Positions 1 to 8,613 of a DNA stretch of 20,573 nucleotides are shown here, piece by piece. Numbering within the stretch: position 1 is the first letter of the stretch; the number at the start of each line of letters is the position of its first letter. Where the stretch lies: assembly GCF_018372875.1 (NCBI RefSeq), contig NZ_JAHAIF010000051.1, positions 1 to 20,573 on the forward strand, given 5' to 3'. The position numbers were made by a program, and so were the translations under genes. This DNA comes from Clostridium sp. (GTDB lineage Bacteria > Bacillota > Clostridia > Clostridiales > Clostridiaceae). The notes beneath the pieces are model-generated. The model made no database searches and had not been told where the DNA came from. It saw only the letters and a program-made list of their open reading frames with translations.

Positions 1-20
1 TTCATATTAATATTATACGG

Positions 21-64
21 AAAGAAGAGAATTCAAATTCATGAATTCTCTTCTTTCTTTTTAT
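21..64 (+). terminator. Rho-independent terminator for plus-strand transcription from the left
   Basis: A perfect 14-bp inverted repeat (21-34 with 43-56, 8-nt loop) is followed on the plus strand by CTTTTTAT. No comparable T-run follows the stem on the minus strand. It therefore best fits the end of a plus-strand gene lying left of the window, convergent with the permease gene that ends at 112. It may also help to stop the minus-strand transcript. Confidence 0.7.
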
Positions 65-69
65 CGGAT

Positions 70-92
70 TGTATCAAATTTATTTTGATACA
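70..92. repeat. Short inverted repeat downstream of the permease gene
   Basis: Perfect 9-bp arms TGTATCAAA (70-78) and TTTGATACA (84-92) enclose a 5-nt loop. The hairpin lies 20 bases beyond the stop codon of the minus-strand permease gene. No U-tract follows directly on the minus strand, so it is at most a weak terminator or an mRNA 3'-end stabiliser. Confidence 0.4.
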
Positions 93-111
93 GCCCCTAC
101 TTTTTTCCTTC

Positions 112-2127
112 TTACCTTTTTACCTTTATTATATTATTATATCCAACATATGTAGTTAAGAAGTATCCACCATAAACCATTATAATTATTATTGCAGTAA
201 TTATAGCTGATACTAAAATACTTGACGCCCCAAACATAGATATTACTTCACTAGCTACTATAATTCCTACTATAGAGTGAATTATAGCAATTGTAAGAGG
301 CATCATAAAATATATAAATACTTGTGAAAACACTGCTTTATTAATATTCTTACTGGATGTTCCTATCTTTTTTAATACTTCATATCTTTCTATGTTATCA
401 CTTGCTTCTGATAATTGTTGAAGCGCTAATATTGCTGCACTTGATATTAAAAATATTACTCCTAGATATATACCTATATACATTACTGTAACTGACATTC
501 CAACGCTTGAGTCATAAGCCATATCTCTAGTTGATCCTAAAACAAATCCATATTCATCATAGCTATATTTTCTTGTTGTAAACCCCGCAAATACATTATA
601 TATTCCATTCTCTATCTTTTCAGACTTCTCCTTATAATTACCACTTAAATAAGTAGTATTTATCTCCATATTATTTACTACTTCATCAGGTAATACAGCT
701 ACCATAAACTTCGTTGCTAACGCACTTGTTTCTAAATTATCTTTCAACGCTTTTTCATTTATAATCCTATAATTATTGTTACTAATTCTCATTGTTTTAT
801 TATTTTCTATAAACTTATCCACAGCCTTATCATAATCATTCACATTTGATATTAGAATAACTTCATCTTTTTGTGGATTAAATGTACTTTCTCCAGCCAT
901 TGTTCTTAACTTATTATAATCTGATATTGCAATACAATCTAAATTCTTATCATTAGAATCCAAATTCTTTTTAACTTTATCATTTCCATAGTTATATATA
1001 TACTGCTTAATTCCCTCATCACTTGTATACAAGTTATATGAAAGATATTCTCTAAAAGCATTATTATAATCAAGTCCTATTTTATCTAAAGATTTTGATA
1101 TATTAGCAATTTCCTCATCTCCTGTTGAAAATGAATAGAAAGTCACATCATAAGGAGTGTTATTTTTTAAGGTTGTTTGTAAAGAATTCTTAAAACTTAC
1201 CCCTGTAGATAAAAGAGTAATTGTTAAAAATAACATTAAAGAAATAACTGACATAGAGATATATGTAGTGTTCACCTTACTATTTATCTGCCTTAGAACA
1301 AACATATTTAGATTCTTTAAATAAAATTTCTCACTTTTTTCTAATACCTTAATTAAGAAACCAGATAAAGATAAAAACAATAATACTGTCCCTACTATAC
1401 CTAAGATAACATAAACTTGAACATAGCTAATTCCATTATTAAATCCAAATTTTAGAATTATTAAATAGGCTACTCCTATTAAAATTATTGATAATAGAAA
1501 TAATAAAAATGATACTTTTGTACTCTTCATTTTTATACTTTCATTTTTTCTTCCTGCTCTTAATAAATCTATTAACTTATATTTAGAAATTACCAAAGTA
1601 TTAAATATCATAACAAGTATAAATATTATCCCAAAATATAAGGATGTCTTTATAGCTGCGCTAGGAGAAAATATAAAATTGAACTTTGATACATTAACTT
1701 CAAATAGTTTTGATGTAAATAAAGATAATCCTTGAGATACCACTACTCCTGCCATAAGACCAAATCCAAGTGATAAGAGTCCAATTAAAAAGGTTTCCTT
1801 TATTAATAGATAGGATATCTTTCTTTTCCCCATACCTAAGGTCATATATAAACCTATTTCTTTCTTTCTTCTTTTTATTAAAAAATTATTTGCATATATT
1901 ATTAAAAATCCTAATATAATTGATACAAACACTGATGTCATAGAAATTATTTTAGACAACGTTTGTATTATTTCAGCTTTACTATTTGTAACATCCATCA
2001 TTGCTTTTTGTGATGATATAGAGTTAAAAGAATAAAATATACATACAGCAAAAGTTAACGTTAAGAAATATATTGCATAATCCTTAAAACTTCTTTTGAC
2101 ATTTCTAACTGACATTTTAGAATACAT
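112..2127 (-). CDS. bceB: BceB/VraG-type ABC transporter permease (FtsX family)
   Basis: Membrane subunit of a peptide-resistance ABC transporter, about 671 aa. The N-terminal half has several hydrophobic segments and an FtsX-like cytoplasmic signature (KRRKKEIGLYMTLGMGKRKI). Around residues 308-543 a soluble stretch of about 235 residues lies between membrane segments. That is the family's large extracellular domain, which senses the peptide or its lipid II-type target. Three more hydrophobic segments follow, giving the expected ten in total. I place the start at ATG 2127: the in-frame TTG 18 bases upstream overlaps the GGAGGTGAC ribosome binding site and so cannot be the start. The gene overlaps the end of the ATPase gene by 11 bases, so the two are probably translationally coupled. 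The partner ATPase and a matching two-component system lie directly upstream. Family assignment is firm; the substrate is not known. Confidence 0.92.
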   Translation of the reverse strand: MYSKMSVRNVKRSFKDYAIYFLTLTFAVCIFYSFNSISSQKAMMDVTNSKAEIIQTLSKIISMTSVFVSIILGFLIIYANNFLIKRRKKEIGLYMTLGMGKRKISYLLIKETFLIGLLSLGFGLMAGVVVSQGLSLFTSKLFEVNVSKFNFIFSPSAAIKTSLYFGIIFILVMIFNTLVISKYKLIDLLRAGRKNESIKMKSTKVSFLLFLLSIILIGVAYLIILKFGFNNGISYVQVYVILGIVGTVLLFLSLSGFLIKVLEKSEKFYLKNLNMFVLRQINSKVNTTYISMSVISLMLFLTITLLSTGVSFKNSLQTTLKNNTPYDVTFYSFSTGDEEIANISKSLDKIGLDYNNAFREYLSYNLYTSDEGIKQYIYNYGNDKVKKNLDSNDKNLDCIAISDYNKLRTMAGESTFNPQKDEVILISNVNDYDKAVDKFIENNKTMRISNNNYRIINEKALKDNLETSALATKFMVAVLPDEVVNNMEINTTYLSGNYKEKSEKIENGIYNVFAGFTTRKYSYDEYGFVLGSTRDMAYDSSVGMSVTVMYIGIYLGVIFLISSAAILALQQLSEASDNIERYEVLKKIGTSSKNINKAVFSQVFIYFMMPLTIAIIHSIVGIIVASEVISMFGASSILVSAIITAIIIIMVYGGYFLTTYVGYNNIIKVKR

Positions 2128-2887
2128 TATTTGTGTCACCTCCAAGTAAGGTTACAACCTCAATAATCCTATTAAAAAACTCTTTTCTAGAATCATTTCC
2201 TCTAATTAGCTCATTAAATACTCTTCCATCTTTTATAAATAAAATTCTATGGGCATAGCTTGCTGTAAAAGCATCATGTGTAACCATAAGTATTGTAGCC
2301 TTCATTTCCTCATTTAACTTTTCAAAAGAATCTAATAATAATCTTGAAGCTTTAGAATCCAAAGCTCCAGTAGGCTCGTCAGCTAATATTAAAGACGGAT
2401 TAGTAATTATGGCCCTAGCGGCTGCAACTCTTTGCTTTTGTCCACCAGACATTTCATATGGAAACTTACTTAAAACCTCTTCAATATCTAACTTTCTAGC
2501 AACTTCTAAAACCCTCTCCCTTATATTTTTAGCTTTTTTCCCCTCTTGGATAGTTAATGCTAATGCAATATTCTCAAAAGCAGTTAAAGTATCTAAAAGA
2601 TTAAAATCTTGAAATATAAAACCCAATTCTTCTCTTCTAAACTTTTCTATACTTTTAGACTTCAATTTAGTTATTTCCTTACCATTTATTTTAATATTTC
2701 CTGTTGTTACATTATCAACAGTAGAAATACAATTTAGCAATGTAGTTTTACCACTTCCTGATGGTCCCATTATTCCAACAAATTCACCCTCTTCTACATT
2801 AAAGCTAATATTATTAATAGCTTTTGTAACATTCCCCTTATTGCCATAATATTTTTCTATATCTTTAACTTGTAAAATCTCTTTCAT
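2117..2887 (-). CDS. bceA: BceA-type ABC transporter ATP-binding protein
   Basis: ATPase subunit (256 aa) that pairs with the adjacent FtsX-type permease. Walker A is GPSGSGKTT at residues 41-49, the Q-loop is in FIFQDFN near 90-96, the ABC signature is MSGGQ at 146-150, and Walker B LILADEP follows at 166. Length and motifs match the MacB/BceA group of antimicrobial-peptide exporters. The start is ATG 2887, with GGAGG seven bases upstream. An ATG 21 bases further upstream lies before and across that ribosome binding site and is unlikely to be used. The gene follows the kinase gene with a gap of about 110 bases that contains an inverted repeat, so the transporter genes may have their own regulated expression. 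Confidence 0.93.
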   Translation of the reverse strand: MKEILQVKDIEKYYGNKGNVTKAINNISFNVEEGEFVGIMGPSGSGKTTLLNCISTVDNVTTGNIKINGKEITKLKSKSIEKFRREELGFIFQDFNLLDTLTAFENIALALTIQEGKKAKNIRERVLEVARKLDIEEVLSKFPYEMSGGQKQRVAAARAIITNPSLILADEPTGALDSKASRLLLDSFEKLNEEMKATILMVTHDAFTASYAHRILFIKDGRVFNELIRGNDSRKEFFNRIIEVVTLLGGDTNNVF

Positions 2888-2961
2888 TTTAATTCCTCCA
2901 TCTATCATCTTTAAGCATATTTTATAATTATTTTATCTTTTGTAGTATTGATTAACATTAC

Positions 2962-2989
2962 TCTTATCTTTCATTTTTGAAAGATAAGA
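2962..2989. repeat. Inverted repeat between bceS and bceA
   Basis: Perfect 11-bp arms TCTTATCTTTC (2962-2972) and GAAAGATAAGA (2979-2989) surround a 6-nt loop, just past the kinase stop codon on the minus strand. No U-tract follows the stem in the direction of transcription, so it is not a canonical terminator. It could be a regulatory hairpin, an RNA-processing site or an operator for the neighbouring response regulator. Confidence 0.5.
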
Positions 2990-2997
2990 AAAAGAAG

Positions 2998-4011
2998 CTA
3001 CTTAAATAGCTCCTTCTTATTCAACGGAAATATTATATCTACATTGGTCCATTTATCCTTTTCTGATGTCACTTCTATCCCTATAGATAGCTTTTCACAA
3101 AGACTTTTACATATATACAGCCCCATACCTGTAGATTTACCATAGACTCTTCCATTTTCTCCTGTAAATCCTTTATCAAATATTCTTTTTATATCTTTTT
3201 CTGAAATTCCTACACCATTATCTTTTATCGATAAAATCACTTTTGTATCTTTTGAAATAGATTTTATCTCTATCCTAGGATCATTTTTATCACAGTATTT
3301 TATAGAATTAATTAATATTTGATTTATTATAAATTCACACCACTTAGTATCACTAAACACATTTTCATTAACTTCATTTAACTCTAGCTTAATATTTTTA
3401 TTAATAAAATCTTTATAGTTTTTTCCTATTATCTTTCTAACTACATCTCCTAATGAAAACTCTTTGATTATATAATCCTTACCGGCATCCTTGCTCCTAG
3501 AATAATATAATACTTGCTCCACATACTCTTCTACTTTACTAATCTCTTCTTTTATGCTACTTGTTATTTCATTTCTATTATTATCTATTATTAGCTTACT
3601 AGATGCTAAAGGCGTTTTCACTTCATGAACCCATGTCTCAATATACTTCCTATACTCTATTTGCTTTCTTTCATATTCTTTTAAAAATTCATGCATATCT
3701 CTATTTGTATCAAATAAAATATCATATAAAATTTTTCCATCAATAAAGTCTGGTTTATGTATTAGTTCTGATAATAAAAACTTTTTATCTAAATTATTTA
3801 AAATCTCTATTGTTGAAGTATAGTATTCTTTCCTTTTCCAATATTCAATTATTAAAAGTGATGTAATTGGCATACTCCAGGCTAAAATTACTATAATTAC
3901 ATATTCACTCTTTATATTTAAAAATAATAAAAATGTTGAAAAAGTTAATAGAATAAATAAGTTTATCACTAAAAACATTCCTTTATCTCTTAAATATGCC
4001 TTCAAACTCAT
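2998..4011 (-). CDS. bceS: BceS-type intramembrane-sensing sensor histidine kinase
   Basis: Membrane histidine kinase of 337 aa. Two hydrophobic segments lie near residues 13-32 and 37-55 with almost no extracellular loop. This is the hallmark of intramembrane-sensing kinases, which receive their signal from the partner ABC transporter. The phosphoacceptor His129 lies in WVHEVKTP. An ATP-binding domain follows, with an N-box (NQILINSIKYC), a G1 box (DNGVGIS) and a G2 box (GKSTGMGLYICK). The start codon overlaps the response-regulator stop as ATGA (4-base overlap) and has only a weak ribosome binding site, so translation is probably coupled. Family knowledge implies phosphotransfer to the response regulator encoded just upstream and induction of the BceAB-type transporter. 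Confidence 0.92.
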   Translation of the reverse strand: MSLKAYLRDKGMFLVINLFILLTFSTFLLFLNIKSEYVIIVILAWSMPITSLLIIEYWKRKEYYTSTIEILNNLDKKFLLSELIHKPDFIDGKILYDILFDTNRDMHEFLKEYERKQIEYRKYIETWVHEVKTPLASSKLIIDNNRNEITSSIKEEISKVEEYVEQVLYYSRSKDAGKDYIIKEFSLGDVVRKIIGKNYKDFINKNIKLELNEVNENVFSDTKWCEFIINQILINSIKYCDKNDPRIEIKSISKDTKVILSIKDNGVGISEKDIKRIFDKGFTGENGRVYGKSTGMGLYICKSLCEKLSIGIEVTSEKDKWTNVDIIFPLNKKELFK

Positions 4012-4673
4012 ATTAATATATAACCTAATCCTCTCCTAGTTTCTATAACATTCTTTAATCCTATTTCCTCTAATTTCTTTCTTAGCCTAGTTACATTTAC
4101 CGAAAGAGTATTATCATCTACATATGCTTCTGAAGACCATAAATACTCCATCAGTTCATCTCTTGATACTATCTTTTCCTTATTTAATATTAAATAATTT
4201 AATATTTTCATTTCATTCTTGGTAAGCTCTGATATATTATTGTTGTAAGATATACTCCCACTAGATAAATTTAGATTAAGTCCATTATGCGTTAATAATT
4301 GAGATGTTGAATTATTAACTCTTCTTAATATAGAACTTATCCTAGCTAATAAAATTTGAGTATTATATGGCTTAGTTATAAAATCATCTGCCCCTAGGTT
4401 CATACTCATCAATTCATCCATCTCACTATCTCTACTTGTTACAATAATAATAGGTACATCTGACTTACTTCTAATCTCTCTACAAATATAATATCCATCA
4501 AAAACAGGTAGATTAATATCTAACAATACTAAATCTGGATTTTCCTCAAAAATGTAATTAATTATATTTTTAAAATCTTCTGGCACTTTAACATCATAGC
4601 CGTATTTACTTAAAAACTCTTTTAACTCATTTCTAATCTTCTCTGTATCCTCAACAATAATAATCTTTTGCAT
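4008..4673 (-). CDS. bceR: BceR-type OmpR-family response regulator
   Basis: DNA-binding response regulator of 221 aa. The receiver domain (about residues 1-115) has the acidic pocket near VEDTE, phosphoacceptor Asp52 in LLLDINLP, the conserved Thr/Ser at IVTS, and the Lys of ITKPYN. The C-terminal winged helix (about 125-221) carries the family ending RRGLGYIL. The ATG is preceded by AAGGAGA. The gene starts 35 bases after the PHP-domain gene and overlaps the kinase gene by four bases. By analogy with Bce systems it should activate the transporter genes. I could not identify a convincing copy of the published Bce operator upstream of bceA. Confidence 0.92.
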   Translation of the reverse strand: MQKIIIVEDTEKIRNELKEFLSKYGYDVKVPEDFKNIINYIFEENPDLVLLDINLPVFDGYYICREIRSKSDVPIIIVTSRDSEMDELMSMNLGADDFITKPYNTQILLARISSILRRVNNSTSQLLTHNGLNLNLSSGSISYNNNISELTKNEMKILNYLILNKEKIVSRDELMEYLWSSEAYVDDNTLSVNVTRLRKKLEEIGLKNVIETRRGLGYILI

Positions 4674-4708
4674 TCTTCTTGTTCTCCTTTTATATGTATA
4701 GAGAAAGA

Positions 4709-5401
4709 TTATACACCTTTCTCATATAGTTTATCTAAAAAAACTTTTATTTCATCCTCTTCTAAAAAAATTTGTCCTAATGTTCCATGTTTTAAATCCA
4801 CTTTTCTCAACGAATGAAAATCAGAACCTGCTGTATATATAATTCCTTTTTCTTTAGCCATGCTAATAAAATATTCTGTTTCATTTTCTTTATTCCTATA
4901 ATATTTAGCTTCAATACCATCAAAATTCAAATTAATTAATCCATTAAAAGTTTCTCTTCTTAATAATGTTGGATGAGCCAAAACTACAAAAGCTCCATAA
5001 TGATGTAAAAATTCTACTCCAGCAGAAGTGCTTATCTTCCCTCCCTCTGATTTGAAACTTAATTTTCCTTTATGATATATCTGGCACTCTTTAAATTTTC
5101 CTTTTCTTATAGAGTTTAACATCTTTTTAAACTCTTCATCTTCATATCTGCCATCTTTAAAATATCCAAGTATATGAACTCTATTTCCTTTGTATCTAGT
5201 TGACAGTTCAATACCTGGAATGACTTTTACTCCATGAATCTTTCCAACCTTTATTGCTTGTTTATTTCCTGATACAGTATTATGATCTGTTAAAGCAATT
5301 ATATCAATTTTTCTTTCCTTAGCTAATAAAACAATTTCTCCTGGCTTAAGCTCCCCATCTGACTCATTTGAATGTATATGAAAATCTCCTTTAGTATACA
5401 T
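4709..5401 (-). CDS. PHP-domain metal-dependent phosphoesterase
   Basis: Cytoplasmic protein of 230 aa with the metal ligands of the PHP fold: His8 and His10 with Asp15 (FHIHSNESD), Asp39-His40 (TDHN), a glutamate in GIELS, a histidine in LAHPTL, and Asp and His in GSDFHS. Small stand-alone PHP proteins of this kind include nucleoside 3',5'-bisphosphate phosphatases and 5'-3' exoribonucleases (YciV/RNase AM type). The exact substrate cannot be read from sequence. The ATG is preceded by AGAGGT. It is the first gene of the cluster leading into the response regulator (35-base gap), so it may be co-transcribed with the Bce module, although a PHP protein is not a standard part of that system. Confidence 0.85.
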   Translation of the reverse strand: MYTKGDFHIHSNESDGELKPGEIVLLAKERKIDIIALTDHNTVSGNKQAIKVGKIHGVKVIPGIELSTRYKGNRVHILGYFKDGRYEDEEFKKMLNSIRKGKFKECQIYHKGKLSFKSEGGKISTSAGVEFLHHYGAFVVLAHPTLLRRETFNGLINLNFDGIEAKYYRNKENETEYFISMAKEKGIIYTAGSDFHSLRKVDLKHGTLGQIFLEEDEIKVFLDKLYEKGV

Positions 5402-5456
5402 ATATTACCTCTTATTCCTATCTATATTTATATAGTATTTAAATCCTTTATTATAC

Positions 5457-5485
5457 TTGACAGTAAATTCATAGTAATTTAAACT
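5457..5485 (+). promoter_or_regulatory. Sigma-A-type promoter for the DUF2628-like gene
   Basis: A perfect -35 box TTGACA (5457-5462) is separated by 17 bases from TAAACT (5480-5485, four of six matches to TATAAT). The predicted start lies near 5492, about 20 bases before the ATG of the plus-strand gene. Confidence 0.7.
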
Positions 5486-5514
5486 TAAATTAACTATACT
5501 TGGAGGATTATTTT

Positions 5515-6006
5515 ATGAAATCAAATGATAAATTAACTATAAAAAAAACTAGTAGAGGTGTAACAAAAGAAGAATTCGAAGCTTATCTAGGGAAGTCTGC
5601 ATCAAAACCTTTCTACCAAAAATCCCTTAATACCTATATGAACAACCCTAATAAGATGAATTGGAATTGGGCCTCAACCTTTTTATCAACATATTGGTTT
5701 TGCTATAGAAAAGCACTTATACCTGCAGTTATTTCTTTTTCTTTAATCATTATATCTAATGCCTTTTTACCAAGTATTTTAGGTGATTTAGCTTTACTTG
5801 CTATTCTAGCCTTCTTTGGTTCATACGGTACTAATATATTTTTTAAAGATGCAGAAAGAGCTATTTTATACGCAAAAAAGAATTCAAAGAATAATGATAA
5901 AAATGAAATACTTAATTCACTTACTACCAAAGGTAAAACAAGCTTTATATTACCCCTAATTTTCTTTATATTTGAAGGAGCAATATATTATAATTTTATT
6001 TTCTAA
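5515..6006 (+). CDS. Small membrane protein, DUF2628-like
   Basis: Protein of 163 aa and the only plus-strand gene in the window. The N-terminal ~45 residues are polar. Then come a W-rich segment, NWNWASTFLSTYWFCYRKAL (the W-x-A-F...W-x-x-Y-R-K pattern typical of DUF2628), two hydrophobic stretches near 67-105, a lysine/asparagine-rich loop, and a last hydrophobic stretch near 145-163. The start is ATG 5515, eight bases after GGAGG (5502-5506). The in-frame TTG at 5500 overlaps that ribosome binding site and is rejected. It has its own promoter and a strong terminator. Function is unknown, and it is divergent from the PHP/Bce cluster. Confidence 0.8.
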   Translation: MKSNDKLTIKKTSRGVTKEEFEAYLGKSASKPFYQKSLNTYMNNPNKMNWNWASTFLSTYWFCYRKALIPAVISFSLIIISNAFLPSILGDLALLAILAFFGSYGTNIFFKDAERAILYAKKNSKNNDKNEILNSLTTKGKTSFILPLIFFIFEGAIYYNFIF

Positions 6007-6011
6007 AAAAC

Positions 6012-6054
6012 AAGGAAGAAATTCAATTAAAACTTGAATTTCTTCCTTATTTTT
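6012..6054. terminator. Bidirectional Rho-independent terminator
   Basis: A perfect 15-bp stem (6012-6026 with 6034-6048, 7-nt loop) has a T-run on the plus strand (ATTTTTTAT) and another on the minus strand (GTTTTTTAG). It sits between the convergent ends of the DUF2628-like gene and the ABC ATPase gene. It should end both transcripts, including that of the long minus-strand operon. Confidence 0.9.
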
Positions 6055-7163
6055 TATCTAATTGCTTTTTCTGTTTCTATATCGAAGAAATGTATCTTAT
6101 CTGGATTCATTGCAAATTTATAATTTCCTCCTAGTTGTAAATCACTGCTTCCATTAACTCTTACAACTATTGAACTTCCACCTTTACTGACATATAAGTA
6201 ACTTTCAGCCCCCATTAACTCTTTAACTTCTAATGTCGCCGTGAAAGTAGCGTCACTATACCTTGATATAAACTCTTCATCACAATCTAAATCTTCAGGT
6301 CTTATTCCCATAATAACTTCTTTTCCTACATAATTTCCTTTAGTTAAAGCTTTAACGTTTTTCTCTGAAATTTTTATTTTTTCTCCTTTAAAATCTACAT
6401 ATAGATTGTCCCCTTCTTTTGAAATACTAGTATGAATTAAATTCATTTGAGGGCTTCCTATGAACGATGCAACAAAAAGATTTTCTGGCTTATCATGTAC
6501 ATTTTGTGGAGTATCTACTTGCTGAATTACACCATCCTTCATTACAACGATTCTAGATCCCATTGTCATCGCTTCAGTCTGATCATGTGTTACATATATA
6601 AATGTAGATTCTAATCTTTTATGTAACTTAGAAATTTCTGTCCTCATTTGAACTCTTAGTTTAGCATCTAAATTTGATAAAGGTTCATCCATCAAGAATA
6701 CTTTTGGTTCTCTAACAATAGCTCTTCCAAGGGCAACTCTTTGTCTTTGTCCACCTGATAATGCTTTTGGTTTTCTATCTAATAAGTATTCAATATCTAA
6801 TATCTTAGCAGCCTCTTTAACCTTTTTATCTATATCTGACTTAGGAACTTTTCTTAATTTTAATGCAAATGCCATATTATCATATACAGACATATGAGGA
6901 TATAATGCATAGCTTTGGAATACCATAGCAATATCTCTATCGCTAGGTGTTACATCATTTACTAGTTTTCCATCAATATACAGCTCACCTTTACTTATTT
7001 CTTCTAAGCCTGCAACCATTCTTAACGTAGTTGATTTACCACACCCTGATGGTCCTACAAAAACTATAAATTCTTTATCATCTATTTCTAAGTTAAAATC
7101 TTTAACTGCAGTTACATCTCCTTGATATATTTTATATAGGTTTTTAAATGATAATGTTGCCAT
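6054..7163 (-). CDS. MsmX/UgpC-type sugar ABC transporter ATPase
   Basis: ATP-binding subunit of 369 aa for a carbohydrate importer of the CUT1 class. Walker A is GPSGCGKST at 37-45, the Q-loop Gln is at 83, the signature LSGGQ is at 135-139, Walker B VFLMDE is at 155-160, and the switch His is near 193 in VTHDQ. The C-terminal ~130 residues form the regulatory TOBE-type domain of this group. AAGGAGG precedes the ATG. It is the last gene of the operon, 57 bases after the RpiR-type gene. Related ATPases often serve several importers from one genomic locus. A copy inside this operon suggests it powers the permease pair at 12509-14365, although it may serve others too. Confidence 0.93.
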   Translation of the reverse strand: MATLSFKNLYKIYQGDVTAVKDFNLEIDDKEFIVFVGPSGCGKSTTLRMVAGLEEISKGELYIDGKLVNDVTPSDRDIAMVFQSYALYPHMSVYDNMAFALKLRKVPKSDIDKKVKEAAKILDIEYLLDRKPKALSGGQRQRVALGRAIVREPKVFLMDEPLSNLDAKLRVQMRTEISKLHKRLESTFIYVTHDQTEAMTMGSRIVVMKDGVIQQVDTPQNVHDKPENLFVASFIGSPQMNLIHTSISKEGDNLYVDFKGEKIKISEKNVKALTKGNYVGKEVIMGIRPEDLDCDEEFISRYSDATFTATLEVKELMGAESYLYVSKGGSSIVVRVNGSSDLQLGGNYKFAMNPDKIHFFDIETEKAIR

Positions 7164-7220
7164 TTTTGGTTCCTCCTTAAATTCTTACCTTTTCAATAGT
7201 ATATTTAAACGTTCTTATAA

Positions 7221-8024
7221 CTACTGATGCCCTCTTATAGCATCCACTGTCTTTCTCATTTTATTTCTTAACTCACCATATCTTAATAGAGAAATACATA
7301 TCAAATCTAATAAATACATTATGGAAAATTGAGTATTAATAAATCTTTCAACATCCACAAATGCTGAATTATATACAAGCAAGATAATATCACCAAAAGA
7401 TGTAATTGTACTTCCTTCGAAGCTAGTAATAGATATAACACTTGCACCATTTTCCTTCGAAATTTCAAGTGCCTTATTTACAGCTGCTGTCTCTCCTCCT
7501 ATAGATATACCTATTACAAGGTCGTCCTTTTTTACTATAGTGCTATCGATTATCATCATATGAGAATCTGTAATGCTATTAACATTAAACCCCATTCTTA
7601 ATAATCTTTGCATCATTTCAATAGCCGAAAGCCCTGAACTGCCAACACCATAGATATGTATTCTTTTTGCAGTTTTTATCTTCTTTACAACTTTATCTAT
7701 ATCTTCTTTTTTTATTAAGTATTTATTTCTCTCAACTGCCTCAGAATAATAATCATATACATCCGTTAAAATACTATCCTCATTTTCATCTTTAAAATTA
7801 CTTTGGACATTACTAAGCTTTATTTTTAGCTCTACAAAGCTCTCACAACCTATTTTTCTCGAAAACCTTGTTATAGTAGAACTAGAAGTTCCAATCCTCT
7901 CTGCAAGATTATTAATTGAAATATTGTTAATTGATTCATTTTGATTTATTATATAATCTGCTATATCTTTTTCCTTATCCGAAAAGTTATTATAATTTTT
8001 CTGGATTTCACATAAAATATCCAT
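7221..8024 (-). CDS. RpiR-family transcriptional regulator (HTH plus SIS domain)
   Basis: Protein of about 267 aa. The N-terminal HTH domain (about residues 1-77) has the recognition region SINNLAERIGTSSSTITRFSRKIG. A sugar-isomerase (SIS) domain at about 105-250 contains IYGVGSSGLSA and GISIGGETAAV, the phosphosugar-binding loops. Regulators of this family respond to phosphorylated sugars such as GlcNAc-6-P or ManNAc-6-P, and RpiR types control nan operons in several Firmicutes. Its place in the operon next to NanE and a ROK kinase fits such an effector. I start at ATG 8024, five bases after GGAGG. The TTG at 8036 overlaps the ribosome binding site. It starts 25 bases after the small SGNH gene. 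Target sites are unproven, but see the inverted repeat at 20175-20223. Confidence 0.92.
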   Translation of the reverse strand: MDILCEIQKNYNNFSDKEKDIADYIINQNESINNISINNLAERIGTSSSTITRFSRKIGCESFVELKIKLSNVQSNFKDENEDSILTDVYDYYSEAVERNKYLIKKEDIDKVVKKIKTAKRIHIYGVGSSGLSAIEMMQRLLRMGFNVNSITDSHMMIIDSTIVKKDDLVIGISIGGETAAVNKALEISKENGASVISITSFEGSTITSFGDIILLVYNSAFVDVERFINTQFSIMYLLDLICISLLRYGELRNKMRKTVDAIRGHQ

Positions 8025-8049
8025 ATGTCCCTCCAAATAATAATATTCA

Positions 8050-8598
8050 TTAAATATATCTTATAAGTTTTTCGACTACTTGCTTAGCACAAGCTTTATA
8101 TCCTTCTTCTGTTAAATGTAATCTATCCGAACAAATGAATTCATCTAAATTCTCTTTCACCAAAAAATTCAAGTCATTAACTTCTATATTTCTATTTTTC
8201 ATTAGTTCTAAAGCTGATTTATTATACTGATCTATCTCCCAATTACTTCTGCCTTTACCATCCTTAGCTATAGGTGTAATAGTTGCATAAATAAGCTTAG
8301 CTCCTGTTCTCTCTAATTCATTTATTATTCTATTAAGATTTTCTATATATTCTTCTTTTGTACTTAAAGCTTCAACCATTGGGGGTTCATGATGTAAATC
8401 CCATAGCCCAGTATTGAAATGTATTATATCAGGCTTACCTAAGCTATTTATCCATAGATTAACGGCCCATAAAGTATACTTTGAAAACATACCATTTTCT
8501 TCAGGAAAAACAACTTCTGCTTTCCCCTCCAAAGTACTTTTCACATATTCTTGATATCCAATTCTAATTGAATCTCCTATCAATAATATCTTCTTCAT
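8050..8598 (-). CDS. SGNH/GDSL-family hydrolase, short form
   Basis: Putative esterase of 182 aa. Block I is GDSI with nucleophile Ser10. The block III equivalent is NTGLWD starting at Asn62. Block V is SDRLHL with Asp158 and His161 completing the catalytic triad. There is no signal peptide: the hydrophobic N-terminus is the first core strand. It is probably cytoplasmic, unlike secreted acetyl-xylan esterases. AAGGAAGTGA precedes the ATG, 15 bases after the other SGNH gene. Family members remove acetyl or other acyl groups from sugars. Acting on an imported O-acylated oligosaccharide is the likely role here, by context. It shares little beyond the motifs with its neighbour, so the pair is not a recent duplication. 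Confidence 0.85.
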   Translation of the reverse strand: MKKILLIGDSIRIGYQEYVKSTLEGKAEVVFPEENGMFSKYTLWAVNLWINSLGKPDIIHFNTGLWDLHHEPPMVEALSTKEEYIENLNRIINELERTGAKLIYATITPIAKDGKGRSNWEIDQYNKSALELMKNRNIEVNDLNFLVKENLDEFICSDRLHLTEEGYKACAKQVVEKLIRYI

Positions 8599-8613
8599 TC
8601 AATCACTTCCTTT

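Noticed and set aside
2409..2612. Plus-strand open frame within the bceA region
   Set aside because: It lies entirely antisense to a conserved ABC ATPase gene with all its motifs, shows no family resemblance, and has no good ribosome binding site.
4712..4717. TATAAT at the end of the PHP gene as a promoter for the response regulator
   Set aside because: No acceptable -35 box is found 16-19 bases upstream, and the hexamer includes the PHP stop codon, so it is likely chance.
7203..7216. Cre-like sequence around AACGTT upstream of the ABC ATPase gene
   Set aside because: Two consensus positions, including a conserved G and C, are wrong, so it is too weak to list as a site.
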